A stretch of 64,000 nt of DNA from JADLAT01 sp964348795 (GTDB taxonomy: Bacteria > Pseudomonadota > Alphaproteobacteria > Micavibrionales > Micavibrionaceae): positions 1-64,000 of the forward strand of contig CAYGDY010000004.1 of the NCBI GenBank assembly GCA_964348795.1. Direction: 5' to 3'. Below the pieces are notes generated by a model, which saw nothing but the letters and a program-made list of their open reading frames with translations, ran no database searches and had not been told where the DNA came from. Positions 16,277 to 24,665 of the stretch are shown here, piece by piece. A program made the translations under genes and the position numbers. Positions within the stretch are counted from its first letter, which is position 1, and each line of letters opens with the position of its first letter.

Positions 16277-17587
16277 TTATGACGCTTTGGCCTGTTGTTG
16301 CCCGAAAACGCTTTGAAAGGCGTTATCGAGGTCGGCAATCAGGTCATCGGGATGCTCCAGCCCGATCGACAGGCGCACCAGCCCATCCGTCACGCCGACT
16401 TTATCCCGCAAGTCTTTGGGGATGCCGGAATGGGTGGTCGAGGCCGGATGGCAGACGAGGGATTCCGAGCCGCCCAGCGATACCGCCAGCTTGAACAGGG
16501 ACAGGGCATTGATGAGGGCAAAGACCTGCGCTTTGGGTGCGTGGATCTCGAAGGAAAAGGTCGAGCCCGGGCCGGAACACTGGCGTTTGTAGACGGTTTG
16601 ATAGGCGGTGTCCGTCAGAAATTCCGGATGGTAGACTTTCGCGGGGGTGTAAGGGTTGCCTTGAATCCAGCGTGCCACGGCGGTGCCGGTGGCAGAAGAG
16701 CGCTCCATCCGGATGGTGAGGGTCTCCAAAGAGCGGGAGATCATCCAGCTGGTGTGCGGATCGAGATTGAGCCCCAGCGCGCTTCGGGCTGAGCGGATCG
16801 GTTTGAGATGTGCCCGTGAGCCGCAGACCGCGCCCGCGACCAGATCGCTATGCCCGCCAACATATTTGGTAAGCGAATATACCGAAAGATCGATGCCGGC
16901 CGGAATGACTTGTGAAAAGACGGGGCCGAGTAGCGTGTTATCGCAGAGTGTCAGAGGGCGATGGCCTGTGTCCTGTGCCAGAGTATCTATAACGCGGTTA
17001 AAAGCCTGAAAATCGATCAGGGCATTGGTCGGGTTGGCAGGACTTTCAATGAGCACGACAGCGACGCGCCCCTTTTGTGCGGCCTTTCGGGCGGCTTCCC
17101 GCATGGCCGTTTCGGAAAGCCCGTCGGCAAAAGATTTTGTTTGAATGCCCCAGCCCGCAAAAAAACCACGGATCAGCGTTTCTGTACCGCCGTAAAGCGG
17201 CGTGGAGTGGAGGATAATATCGCCAGGTTTGAGGGCGCTGAGGAGTACGGCGCTGATCGCGCCCATGCCGCTGGAGCATACCACGGCGCTTTCGGATTGT
17301 TCGAGCAGGGCGAGGCGGTCTTCGATGATTTCCACATTGGGGTGGTTAAAGCGCGAGTAGATAAGGCCGCCTGTGTGTCCGGCGGGGGGTTCCTTGCGGC
17401 CTGAGGTGATGTTAAAGAAATCTTCCCCTTCCTCGGCGGAGGTAAAGGCAAAGGTCGAGGTTAGAAACACCGGCGGTTTCACGGAGCCCTCTGACAAAGC
17501 GGGGTCGTAGCCATAGGACATCATCAGGGATTCCGGTTTCAGGGTATGTCCGCCGATGGTCTTGCTTTTATAGGTTTTTTTACGCAT
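16277..17587 (-). CDS. Cystathionine gamma-synthase / methionine gamma-lyase family PLP enzyme
   Basis: PLP enzyme of sulfur amino acid metabolism (436 residues). The PLP Lys lies in SVYSLTKYVGGHSD. YSRFNHPN and SGMGAISAVLLS (phosphate and ring contacts) and the C-terminal VRLSIGLEHPDDLI are typical of the CGS family. Residue choice does not separate cystathionine synthase, O-acylhomoserine sulfhydrylase and gamma-lyase activities. It follows argF by 47 bp on the same strand, with a short hairpin between them, so it may be co-transcribed with the arginine cluster. Confidence 0.88.
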   Translation of the reverse strand: MRKKTYKSKTIGGHTLKPESLMMSYGYDPALSEGSVKPPVFLTSTFAFTSAEEGEDFFNITSGRKEPPAGHTGGLIYSRFNHPNVEIIEDRLALLEQSESAVVCSSGMGAISAVLLSALKPGDIILHSTPLYGGTETLIRGFFAGWGIQTKSFADGLSETAMREAARKAAQKGRVAVVLIESPANPTNALIDFQAFNRVIDTLAQDTGHRPLTLCDNTLLGPVFSQVIPAGIDLSVYSLTKYVGGHSDLVAGAVCGSRAHLKPIRSARSALGLNLDPHTSWMISRSLETLTIRMERSSATGTAVARWIQGNPYTPAKVYHPEFLTDTAYQTVYKRQCSGPGSTFSFEIHAPKAQVFALINALSLFKLAVSLGGSESLVCHPASTTHSGIPKDLRDKVGVTDGLVRLSIGLEHPDDLIADLDNAFQSVFGQQQAKAS

Positions 17588-17609
17588 TTTTCTGTGAAAT
17601 CCTTTATAG

Positions 17610-17627
17610 ATACGATCCGTATCGTAT
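17610..17627. promoter_or_regulatory. Hairpin ATACGAT-CCGT-ATCGTAT
   Basis: Perfect 7-bp stem with a four-base loop in the 47-bp gap between argF and the CGS-family gene. A sister hairpin, ATACGAA-CCGT-TTCGTAT, lies between rplY and pth at 49793-49810. In the direction of these genes no T-run follows, so it is not a standard terminator. Confidence 0.5.
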
Positions 17628-17634
17628 TTTTTGT

Positions 17635-18531
17635 TTATTTTACAGAAACTCCTGCATTTTCAAGGCACCATGCCAGAATGGCCTTTTGCGCATGCAGGCG
17701 GTTTTCAGCCTCGTCATAAATCACGCAGGCGGGCGTGTCAAGCACGGCAGGAGCGACTTCCTCGTTGGCATGGATGGGCATGCAATGCATGAAAAGCGCG
17801 TGCTGTCTGGCCCGCGCCATGAGCGCGGGATTGACCTGATAGGGCATGAATTTTTCAATGGATTTGCCTTCCTGCCCCATGGAAACCCATGTGTCTGTCA
17901 CGATGACATCAGCGTCTTGCGCGGCGTCCTGCGGGTTTGCGGTCCATGAGACCTGTGGGCTGTTCAGGGTGGGCTTGAGGTCCGGCGGGGTGGAGATCGC
18001 CAGTTCAAAATCCCAGATCGGCGCAGACTGCACAAAAGTTTTTGTGACGTTGTTGTAATCACCGAACCATGCAATTTTCCGGCCTTTGAGGGTGCCCAGC
18101 TTTTCTTCGATCGTCATGAGATCGGCCATAATCTGGCAGGGGTGCAGGGCATTGGTCATGCCGTTGATGACGGGCACGCTGGCGTGGCGGGCAAATTCGA
18201 GCAGGCGGGCATGGTCGCTCATCCGGATCATGACGGCATCGACATAGCGGGATACGACCTGTGCCGTGTCTTTCAGGCTTTCCGCCCCGCCCAGTTGCAT
18301 TTCATCGGCATTCATGACGAGCGTATGGCCGCCCAGTTGCTTCATGGCCACTTCAAAGCTCATCCGTGTGCGGGTCGAGCGTTTATCAAACACCATGGCC
18401 AGAGACAGGCCCTTGAAGATCTGGGGCGGGTTGAATTTCTCGCGCTTGAAGGTGTGCGCGTTTTTCAGAATGCCTTTAAGCGTTTCTGGTGGAATGTCTG
18501 TCAGGGAGAGGAAATGGCGAATGTTGGGCAT
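17635..18531 (-). CDS. argF: Ornithine carbamoyltransferase
   Basis: Makes citrulline from ornithine and carbamoyl phosphate. Carbamoyl-phosphate motif FDKRSTRTRMSFE (about residue 48), HPCQ (about 130) and the ornithine SMG loop (DTWVSMGQEGK) are intact. The SMG loop favours free ornithine over an N-acyl form. The usual HCLPAHRGEEV block reads HCMPIHANEEV, with Arg replaced. Length 298 is near normal. Upstream is a repeat-filled gap, then argD, in an otherwise ordered cluster. Confidence 0.92.
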   Translation of the reverse strand: MPNIRHFLSLTDIPPETLKGILKNAHTFKREKFNPPQIFKGLSLAMVFDKRSTRTRMSFEVAMKQLGGHTLVMNADEMQLGGAESLKDTAQVVSRYVDAVMIRMSDHARLLEFARHASVPVINGMTNALHPCQIMADLMTIEEKLGTLKGRKIAWFGDYNNVTKTFVQSAPIWDFELAISTPPDLKPTLNSPQVSWTANPQDAAQDADVIVTDTWVSMGQEGKSIEKFMPYQVNPALMARARQHALFMHCMPIHANEEVAPAVLDTPACVIYDEAENRLHAQKAILAWCLENAGVSVK

Positions 18532-18599
18532 GGGTGTTTATTATCCTTTTGTTGTTTGAACCACGAATGAACACCGATAGACACGGATAAAAGAAACAT

Positions 18600-18674
18600 C
18601 GTCATCCCCGCGAAAGCGGGGATCCAGTAGACTATATTTAAAAATCTGGACTCCCGCCTGCGCGGGAGTGACGT
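18600..18674. repeat. Family D palindromic pair between argF and argD
   Basis: gtcatccccgcgaaagcgggg, then gatccag, and, after about 20 bp, ctggactcccgcctgcgcgg followed by gagtgacg. Each is a GC-rich hairpin with the family ends gtcat/atgac-like and ctgga/tccag. Confidence 0.8.
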
Positions 18675-18728
18675 TTCAATGATTTGTGTTTATTCGTGTA
18701 CTGCATGACTTCGTGGTGAGATTTTCCC

Positions 18729-19925
18729 CTATAACTCCTGCAAAGTTTTTTCGATGATACCGAGCGCCTCATGCGCGTGGCTTTCCGTCCAGATCAAAGG
18801 CGGTGTCAGGCGCAAGGTGGTATTTCCGGCCTGCGTGGCCATCAGCCCGTTTTTCTGGAGGCCGGAGAGCAGGGCTTTGATGTCAAACACGGTATCCACC
18901 CCGATCAGCAGGCCTATCCCGCGCACGTCTGTGATCTTGTTGGAACTCCGTTGCAGGGATTTCAGGCCCGAAACAAATGTATCCGATACGGTTCGTATCT
19001 GTTTTAGAAAGTCCGGTTTGCGCATTTCCCTGATGACGGCAGAGGCCACCGCGCAGGCCAGCGGATTGCCGCCATAGGTCGTGCCGTGGGTCCCCACGAC
19101 AATAGCCTTGCCGAATTTTTCCTTGGCCATCATGCATCCCACGGGGAAGCCCGCGCCCATGCCCTTGGCCCACGCGCCGATATCGGGCTCCACCCCGAAG
19201 GATTCGTAGGCATAGAGCGTCCCAAGCCGCCCGAAACCGGTTTGCACTTCGTCAAAAATCAGGGCGATGTTTTGGTCATCACACAGAGACCGCAGACCTT
19301 GCATGAATTCCGGTGTGGCAGGCGTGAGGCCGCCTTCACCCTGCACAGGCTCCAAAATAATGGCGGCTGTTTTATGGGATACGAGCGCCTTGACGGACGC
19401 CAGATCATTAAAGGTGGCAAAATGCGTCCCCTCGACATAGGGGCCGAAATAGGGTTGGGTAAAGCGCTTTTCCGTCAGGCTCATGGCGCCGTAGGTGCGG
19501 CCGTGAAAGGCATTGCGAAAGCCGATGATTTCGTTGCATTCGGGCCCTTTTTCCTCGTAGGCCCATTTGCGCGCGCATTTGAGCGCGGCTTCCACGCTTT
19601 CGGTGCCGCTGTTGGAGAAATAGACCTGATCCATGCAACTGGTATCGGTGAGCAGGGTTGCGCATTCGAGCTTTTCCCGTGTGGCATAGGAATTTTGCAC
19701 GGCCATGAGGCGGCCCGCCTGCTTTTGGAGTGTTTCCAGAATGACAGGATGCGCGTGACCGAGAGAGGCCACGGCGATTCCCACGGCACAATCGAGATAT
19801 TTCTTCCCGTCCGTGTCAAAGGCGTAAGCCCCTTGCCCGTAATCCATGACAACGGGTTGGGGCGCGTAGGTTTTGATGAGCCGCTTGAAGGTGTCGTCTA
19901 TGATGGTTTGTGTGGGTGTGGTCAT
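18729..19925 (-). CDS. argD: Acetylornithine / succinyldiaminopimelate aminotransferase
   Basis: Class III PLP aminotransferase of arginine synthesis (N-acetylglutamate semialdehyde to N-acetylornithine). Seen: YLDCAVGIAVASLGHAHP, FSNSGTESVEAALKCAR (PLP phosphate site), FHGRTYGAMSLT, LIFDEVQTGFGRLG, and the PLP Lys in WAKGMGAGFPVG. TTYGGNPLACAVA follows. Length 398 is normal. In the same direction as argB and argF but separated from each by repeat-filled gaps. Confidence 0.92.
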   Translation of the reverse strand: MTTPTQTIIDDTFKRLIKTYAPQPVVMDYGQGAYAFDTDGKKYLDCAVGIAVASLGHAHPVILETLQKQAGRLMAVQNSYATREKLECATLLTDTSCMDQVYFSNSGTESVEAALKCARKWAYEEKGPECNEIIGFRNAFHGRTYGAMSLTEKRFTQPYFGPYVEGTHFATFNDLASVKALVSHKTAAIILEPVQGEGGLTPATPEFMQGLRSLCDDQNIALIFDEVQTGFGRLGTLYAYESFGVEPDIGAWAKGMGAGFPVGCMMAKEKFGKAIVVGTHGTTYGGNPLACAVASAVIREMRKPDFLKQIRTVSDTFVSGLKSLQRSSNKITDVRGIGLLIGVDTVFDIKALLSGLQKNGLMATQAGNTTLRLTPPLIWTESHAHEALGIIEKTLQEL

Positions 19926-19957
19926 GGTGAGAAGGTTCCTTTCGGGGTATTGATCCC

Positions 19958-20052
19958 GTCATCGCGAAGCCCCTGAAGGGGGCTGTGGCGATCCAGAAAA
20001 TTAAAAAACTGGATTGCTTCGTCAGCCTTGAAAGGCTTCCTCGCAATGACGG
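19958..20052. repeat. Family A repeats between argD and argB
   Basis: A pair of elements, cccgtcatcgcgaagcccc...ggcgatccag and ctggattgcttcgtcagcc...ctcgcaatgacgg, in opposite orientation. Confidence 0.85.
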
Positions 20053-20064
20053 GGAGGGGGTAGG

Positions 20065-20991
20065 TCATGGTTTCTGCCCTTCAATCAATTTTTGGGCCTC
20101 GACTTCGTTTTCGTAGTTCTGGCGGTCGGATTCGTGGATTAGCATCGTGCCAGGGCCAACGGGCTCGTAAATTTCTTTCTTTAAGGAATCGGTCCGCAGG
20201 CCGCTGATGAGATGGATGCGCCGTACGCCGGCCTCCAGTGCAGATTTGCAGTTTTCCAGTTTCACCGTCATGCCGCCCGTGACAGCACCGCTGGTGATAT
20301 GCCCTGCGATTTCCTCGGCGGTGATGAGGCCTGCTACCTTGCCATCGATCTCTACCCCGTCTACATCAGAGAGGAAAATAAGCTTATGGGCTTTGAGGCC
20401 GATGGCCAGTTCTGTCGCGATGGTGTCCGCATTGATGTTACAGACCGTGCCGTTGTCATTCGTTATGGCCAGACAGGCGCAGGCTATAAAATTCGTGACC
20501 TTGAACAGGCGGTTAATGGGGCGGGTGTGTACGGCGTCAATCCCGCCGGTGAAAAGGTCTTCAGGGGTTTTAGGGCGCAAAGAAACAGACATCCAGTCCG
20601 AAGGAACGACGTTGAAGGATAATCCATCAATCTGGTTGCGGGTCAGTCCACTGGACACATCTAGGGAAAGGCTTCCGCCCACAACATGTTTCATAATATC
20701 CATGCTGGCAGAGTCCGTGATGCGCCGTCCTCCGGTTTTTTGAACCGGAACGCCCCGTTTTTTGGCTTCATCGTCCATGGCTCTGCCGCCGCCGTAGATC
20801 AGAAGCACTTTAATGCCCTGAAGATTGAGCGTGCGGATATTGTCCAGCAGATTATCCAGATGTGTGCGGTCCTCGATGATTTTACCGCCCGCTTTGATGA
20901 CGAACAGATTGTCCTTGAACTTGCTTTCGTAAAAGGCATTGATAAAAAACTGGGGCATTTTATAGGGGTTTGTCATTCTTTTGTAATCCAA
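20065..20991 (-). CDS. argB: Acetylglutamate kinase (divergent)
   Basis: Phosphorylates N-acetylglutamate. Amino acid kinase fold signs: FVIKAGGKIIED near residue 30, LLIYGGGRAMDDE, the acyl-glutamate region NINADTIATELAIGLKAHK, LIFLSDVDGV and the C-terminal SGAVTGGMTVKLENC. The substitution of the usual H-GGG by Y-GGG and a 20-residue N-terminal extension mark it as divergent from E. coli ArgB. An alternative start at MTNPYKMP (20976) is possible. The gene lies 4 bp after argC, so the two are cotranscribed. Confidence 0.85.
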   Translation of the reverse strand: MDYKRMTNPYKMPQFFINAFYESKFKDNLFVIKAGGKIIEDRTHLDNLLDNIRTLNLQGIKVLLIYGGGRAMDDEAKKRGVPVQKTGGRRITDSASMDIMKHVVGGSLSLDVSSGLTRNQIDGLSFNVVPSDWMSVSLRPKTPEDLFTGGIDAVHTRPINRLFKVTNFIACACLAITNDNGTVCNINADTIATELAIGLKAHKLIFLSDVDGVEIDGKVAGLITAEEIAGHITSGAVTGGMTVKLENCKSALEAGVRRIHLISGLRTDSLKKEIYEPVGPGTMLIHESDRQNYENEVEAQKLIEGQKP

Positions 20992-20995
20992 GAGG

Positions 20996-22042
20996 TTAAG
21001 GGTAAAGCGGGGTAAGGGTCATCAGGCCTGTGGTTTCGGGCAGGCCAAACATCAGGTTCATATTCTGGATGGCACATCCTGCCGAGCCTTTGACCAGATT
21101 ATCAATGGCCCCTTGCGCGATAAAGGTGGTGTCCGTGATTTTTTTATAGGACAGGTCGCAGAAATTCGAGCCCACCACGTTGGCGAGCGCCACTTCGTCC
21201 ATCACCCGTATGAAGGGGTGGGGGGCGTAGAAGGTGGAAAAATTCTCTGTCATCCTGAGCGTCAGCGAAGGATCTGAAGGAGATATTTCGCTTCGCTCAA
21301 TATGACAGATAGGAGAGGAAAGCATTATAAACGCCGTAGCGAAAATTCCGCGTGTAAACGGGCCAGAGGTGGGGACAAAATCAAGCTGATCCGGCGTGAT
21401 CTGCGCCGTGCGGGTGATTTCGGGAATATGCCGATGGGTGTTGATGGAGTAGCTTTTGATGTTGTGGTTCCGCACGGGGTGGTGCGTGCCGTCGGTCGGG
21501 GTTTTCCCTGCGCCGCTGGAGCCCGTGATCGCAAAGAGATTGACATGTTTGATCGCGCCCGCGAAGGGCAGGAGCAGGAGTTGCCCGAGCAGGGCAAAAC
21601 AGCCCGGATTGGCCACGGTGGAGGCGGTTTTGATCGCTTCGCGGTTGATTTCCGGCAGGCCGTAGATCACGTCTTTGAGCAAGGCGGGGTGCGCGTGCGG
21701 GCCGTAGTATTTCTCGTACGTGGCGACATCATCCAGCCGGTAATCCGCCGACAGGTCTATGACTTTGGTTTTGCCGTGAAGCTGAGCTACCACGTCCTGC
21801 GCGGTTTTGTGGGGCAGGGCGATAAACACCACATCACTGTCCCGTCCGACTGTGGCCGTATCGGTGTTGGTTACATGATAAGGCAGGTGGGACAGGTGCG
21901 GGTAAATCTCACCAATCGCCATATTTTCATGTTGGCGGGAAGTCAGATGGGCAATCTCCACATGGGGATGGGCGAGCAAAAGCCGGAGCTGTTCCAGCCC
22001 CGTATAGCCCGTAATTCCCACTATGGAAGCCTTGATTTTCAC
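20996..22042 (-). CDS. argC: N-acetyl-gamma-glutamyl-phosphate reductase carrying a translated repeat insertion
   Basis: NADPH-dependent reductase of arginine synthesis. N-terminal GITGYTGLEQLRLL (Rossmann), the catalytic Cys148 in STVANPGCFA, GSSGAGKTPTDGTHH, HRHIPEI and the C-terminal NLVKGSAGCAIQNMNLMFG are intact. Residues 246-267 (beginning CHIERSEIS) are not ArgC sequence: they are the translation of a family B palindromic repeat sitting in a loop before PFIRV. The frame is preserved. The start overlaps the upstream DUF1611 stop by 4 bp, so translation is probably coupled. Confidence 0.92.
   Translation of the reverse strand: MKIKASIVGITGYTGLEQLRLLLAHPHVEIAHLTSRQHENMAIGEIYPHLSHLPYHVTNTDTATVGRDSDVVFIALPHKTAQDVVAQLHGKTKVIDLSADYRLDDVATYEKYYGPHAHPALLKDVIYGLPEINREAIKTASTVANPGCFALLGQLLLLPFAGAIKHVNLFAITGSSGAGKTPTDGTHHPVRNHNIKSYSINTHRHIPEITRTAQITPDQLDFVPTSGPFTRGIFATAFIMLSSPICHIERSEISPSDPSLTLRMTENFSTFYAPHPFIRVMDEVALANVVGSNFCDLSYKKITDTTFIAQGAIDNLVKGSAGCAIQNMNLMFGLPETTGLMTLTPLYP
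21247..21307. repeat. Family B repeat inside argC, in frame
   Basis: tgtcatcctgagcg at the left and cgctcaatatgaca at the right form an imperfect inverted repeat (12 of 14). The inner halves gaaggatct and agatatttcgcttcg match intergenic family B copies. It adds about 20 residues to ArgC without a stop. Confidence 0.88.
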
Positions 22043-23109
22043 GCCGCCGCCTTTTTATATTGCATCGCCCAGCGCGCAATGATGAGGTCCAGCCACTCAT
22101 TGTCGGGCTTGAAGGCGTTATAGGTCAAGATGCCGAGGCGCTCCTTCAAAATATCCTTACCCACCTGATTATCCGTAATGGGGCCGCACATCATGTCAAT
22201 GGGCAGGCCGATGGATTGGCAGACATCCGCCAGACCAATCGCCCCTACGGGATCACGGGCGCATCCGATATGAAAGCGTACGTTTTTCTGGATTTCCGGG
22301 TCTTTCAAAATGGCGTCTACTCCGTAGCGGCCCATCAGCCCGTCCCCGAATTCGACCATAATCGCATCGGGCCCCGAGGTCGAAAGATATTCCAGCGCGC
22401 CCTTTGCCACGGCGATCATGTCATCATCGGCGATGCAGGCGGTGGAGGTGATTCCGCAATCGGCAAAGGATACGGCATTATATACGCCGTAATCCTGCAT
22501 TTTATAAAGATCCCGCATGGCGCCTACGCCCGTGAGCTTGGCGCCCGCCAGCTTCATGCCCATGCGCGTGAGTGTTTTGATGATCTCGGCGGCCACTGTC
22601 GTTTTGCCGCTATCCATCGACGTGCCCGTGACGATAATCAGGGGCACCGTATTTTTCATAGTCTCGAGAGGCTTGTACAGCGCCGCATCACCAATATTGA
22701 GAGGTGTTTTTCCGTCCCGTGTGATGCCGCCCAAAATCCGTATCCGCAAGGGTTCGCCGACTTCCTGTACGTTGGCCGAGGTGCAGACGCCTGCAATCCC
22801 GCCAAAGTTCAGCAGGTGGATCACGTCATTGACCTTGAGGGATTTGGGCAGTCGCCCGACAAAGCCCTTGAGGGCCATGCGCTCGCCCAAGGCTACGGCG
22901 ATAATATCGTCCTTTTTGAGCTTGGACATCCGGCCCGTGGGAAGTTCCATTTCATTATAAATGGATTTGTCCTCCAGCACTTGCGCGGCCAGCACCGTGC
23001 CCATGGCGCAGGACAAGGTATCGGTCAGCCGCTCCTCGTGCTTGAGGGCGAGATTTTTGGTCACGGAAGAAATCTTATCAATCTGTATCGTTTTCATGGT
23101 GTGCATCAC
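22039..23109 (-). CDS. DUF1611 / DgcN-family P-loop protein, first gene of the arginine cluster
   Basis: A 356-residue protein of the DUF1611 family. The Walker A-like GTSMDSGKTT lies at about residues 162-171, and the C-terminal half has VEFGDGLMGRYG and IGLPIDMMCGP. The N-terminal 140 residues form a separate domain. From memory, the characterised DUF1611 member DgcN is a D-glutamate N-acetyltransferase acting with the racemase DgcA. Its 4-bp overlap with argC, and the lack of argA/argJ in this cluster, suggest a role as an N-acylglutamate-forming enzyme for arginine synthesis. This is inference. A GTG start at 23109 or an ATG at 23097 (MKTIQID) is possible. Confidence 0.8.
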   Translation of the reverse strand: MMHTMKTIQIDKISSVTKNLALKHEERLTDTLSCAMGTVLAAQVLEDKSIYNEMELPTGRMSKLKKDDIIAVALGERMALKGFVGRLPKSLKVNDVIHLLNFGGIAGVCTSANVQEVGEPLRIRILGGITRDGKTPLNIGDAALYKPLETMKNTVPLIIVTGTSMDSGKTTVAAEIIKTLTRMGMKLAGAKLTGVGAMRDLYKMQDYGVYNAVSFADCGITSTACIADDDMIAVAKGALEYLSTSGPDAIMVEFGDGLMGRYGVDAILKDPEIQKNVRFHIGCARDPVGAIGLADVCQSIGLPIDMMCGPITDNQVGKDILKERLGILTYNAFKPDNEWLDLIIARWAMQYKKAAA

Positions 23110-23279
23110 ATCCTTAATTGCGCCGTGTGGCTTTCAGTTATAAATGACAAATTCCCCGTGTTCCAGTGGGGTCAACCGTATTTTCAGGAAAAAACAGGAA
23201 AAAGACGCCAAGCGCGTCAAAGCGGTCAGCGGGCGCGTCGTCGGAGAAGTCTGTGGGCGCGTGCGTGTGTCATGGGCCG

Positions 23280-23310
23280 TATATAAACGGCTTTTATGGT
23301 GTTCTGTCAA
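23280..23310 (-). promoter_or_regulatory. Possible promoter of the arginine cluster with a long leader
   Basis: Minus strand TTGACA (23310-23305), 19-bp spacer, TATATA (23285-23280). The leader to the DUF1611 start would be about 160 nt and contains GACGC-gcttg-GCGTC followed by TTTTT (about 23200-23220), a possible weak attenuator. Confidence 0.4.
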
Positions 23311-23344
23311 GGGAATTTTGTCTGTGCTGTCATGCGTTGAGGCC

Positions 23345-23521
23345 CTTTCAGATAAGAATGAACCACACAACACCAGTCGTCACCCCTGCCGCCTGCGTCA
23401 GCAGGCTCAGAGTGCGGGGGTCCATAAGGTGAGCCACTATATGCGGCTCGCATCTCTGGATCCCGTTCGTGTGACTTTTGCTTCGCAAAAGACCAACGGG
23501 ATGACGGGGAATGGATGGTTC
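23345..23521. repeat. Composite repeat E, copy 1
   Basis: ctttcagataagaatgaacc, then gtcacccctgccgcctgcgt...gtgcgggg, then ctggatcccgttcgtg...gcttcgcaaaa...acgggatgacgg. The same order of parts recurs at 42899-43060, and its right part at 39484-39540. The rest of the gap 23110-23758 holds the arg promoter and the flp control region. Confidence 0.8.
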
Positions 23522-23642
23522 TGATTTGAAAAGGCTGGAGGTTACAGGAAGACCGATGTCTAAAATTTGATCTAAATTCCCGATAAATTTTGTTTTAACT
23601 GTCTGAAATTCTTTTTATTTTTTATTTTATTCCGGAAAATTT

Positions 23643-23657
23643 TTAACCGTCTGTTAA
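23643..23657 (+). promoter_or_regulatory. CtrA-type box upstream of flp
   Basis: TTAA-CCGTCTG-TTAA, a full match to the CtrA consensus TTAA-N7-TTAA, about 100 bp upstream of the pilin start. The stretch 23580-23700 is AT-rich, as expected for a promoter region. In Caulobacter the pilin gene pilA is CtrA-activated. Confidence 0.6.
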
Positions 23658-23758
23658 GGATAATCTTGCTATGCTGTAACTGTAACGGTTGGGAACTTCG
23701 GGGAATGAATTCTGAAGTTATGAGCATGACCGAAAATTTTATTTAGGAGAGAGAAACG

Positions 23759-23956
23759 ATGTTACTTAAATTGCTTGCTTTGAAAGATGCGTATATCAAA
23801 AATGAATCCGGTGCGACCGCCATTGAATATGGTCTGATTGCCGCAGGGATTTCCCTGGCGATTGTGACCGTGGTGTTTACATTCGGTGACCAGCTTGAAA
23901 CGACGTTTGGATCGATGGAAACAGCGATGTCCAGCGCGAACGACCAGATTCCTTAA
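23759..23956 (+). CDS. flp: Flp/Fap-type (type IVb) pilin
   Basis: A 65-residue prepilin, the main subunit of the Tad pilus. The leader ends at Gly in KNESGATAIEYGLIAAGISL; cleavage after that Gly leaves a mature protein starting ATAIEYGLIA with Glu5, followed by one hydrophobic helix (to about residue 45). RBS aggagag is 7-8 bp before the ATG. A terminator directly follows, so it is likely expressed at higher level than the cpa genes. It is processed by the CpaA peptidase encoded next. Confidence 0.95.
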   Translation: MLLKLLALKDAYIKNESGATAIEYGLIAAGISLAIVTVVFTFGDQLETTFGSMETAMSSANDQIP

Positions 23957-23979
23957 GGGGAACCGGTCTCAAGACCATA

Positions 23980-24018
23980 AAAAGCCCGCTGTTTTTCAAA
24001 AAAAAATGGCGGGCTTTT
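23980..24018 (+). terminator. Terminator after flp
   Basis: aaaagcccgc (23980-23989) pairs with gcgggctttt (24009-24018), a 10-bp stem with a long A-rich loop and a 3' T-run. Partial readthrough would link flp to cpaA. Confidence 0.85.
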
Positions 24019-24068
24019 ATTATGTGCAGTTTGCGTGAAAACTTGATGTCTGTTAGAGTGATGCGGTC

Positions 24069-24617
24069 ATGGTTCTTCTGACTCTTTTCCTTGTCTGTCT
24101 TTTTTGTGCGGTCGGTGTCGGGCTGATGGCGGCGCTTGCCGATTTTAAAGCCATGACCATTCCCAACAGTTACAGTGCGATGATTTTGGGTGCGTATGGC
24201 GCGGGGTTTGTGGTGCTCTGGCTGTTCGGGCGGGCGGATGTGCTGGGCCCGCTTGCGGGGCACCTGCTCTCGGGCGCGCTGGTGTTTGTGATCACGCTGT
24301 TGCTGTTTATAGCCAAGGGGATCGGGGCGGGTGATTCCAAGCTGGCTACGGCCTTTGCGGTCTGGGTGGGCCTGAAGGGCCTGATGCCGTTTTTGTTTTA
24401 TATGGCGCTGATCGGCGGCGCCCTGGGGCTTTGGGCGCTCGTTCTGGCGCGGTGGAAGCCTTTCAAGGCCCCGAAAGAAGGGGGATGGATCGCCCGCGCA
24501 CAGGCCGGAGAACGCGCTGTTCCTTACGGGATTGCGATTGTCGGCGGCGCGCTGGTATCTTTTGTGAAAATAGGATATATTGGCACCGAGGTGTTCGCCT
24601 CGTTCCTTGTTTCCTGA
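24069..24617 (+). CDS. cpaA: Prepilin peptidase of the Tad system
   Basis: Inner-membrane aspartic protease (A24 family, TadV/CpaA) that cleaves the Flp leader. The two catalytic Asp are in ALADFKAMTIPN (about residue 25) and GIGAGDSKL (about residue 81). About six hydrophobic helices; 182 residues, and no N-methylation domain, as in TadV. Confidence 0.93.
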   Translation: MVLLTLFLVCLFCAVGVGLMAALADFKAMTIPNSYSAMILGAYGAGFVVLWLFGRADVLGPLAGHLLSGALVFVITLLLFIAKGIGAGDSKLATAFAVWVGLKGLMPFLFYMALIGGALGLWALVLARWKPFKAPKEGGWIARAQAGERAVPYGIAIVGGALVSFVKIGYIGTEVFASFLVS

Positions 24618-24665
24618 TGATGTTTCAGTTTTTGGCCCGCTATAGTTTTAAGGACGGTTTGACTC

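Noticed and set aside
18600..18674. GC-rich hairpins as terminator of argD
   Set aside because: No T-run follows on the minus strand, and the sequence belongs to a dispersed repeat family.
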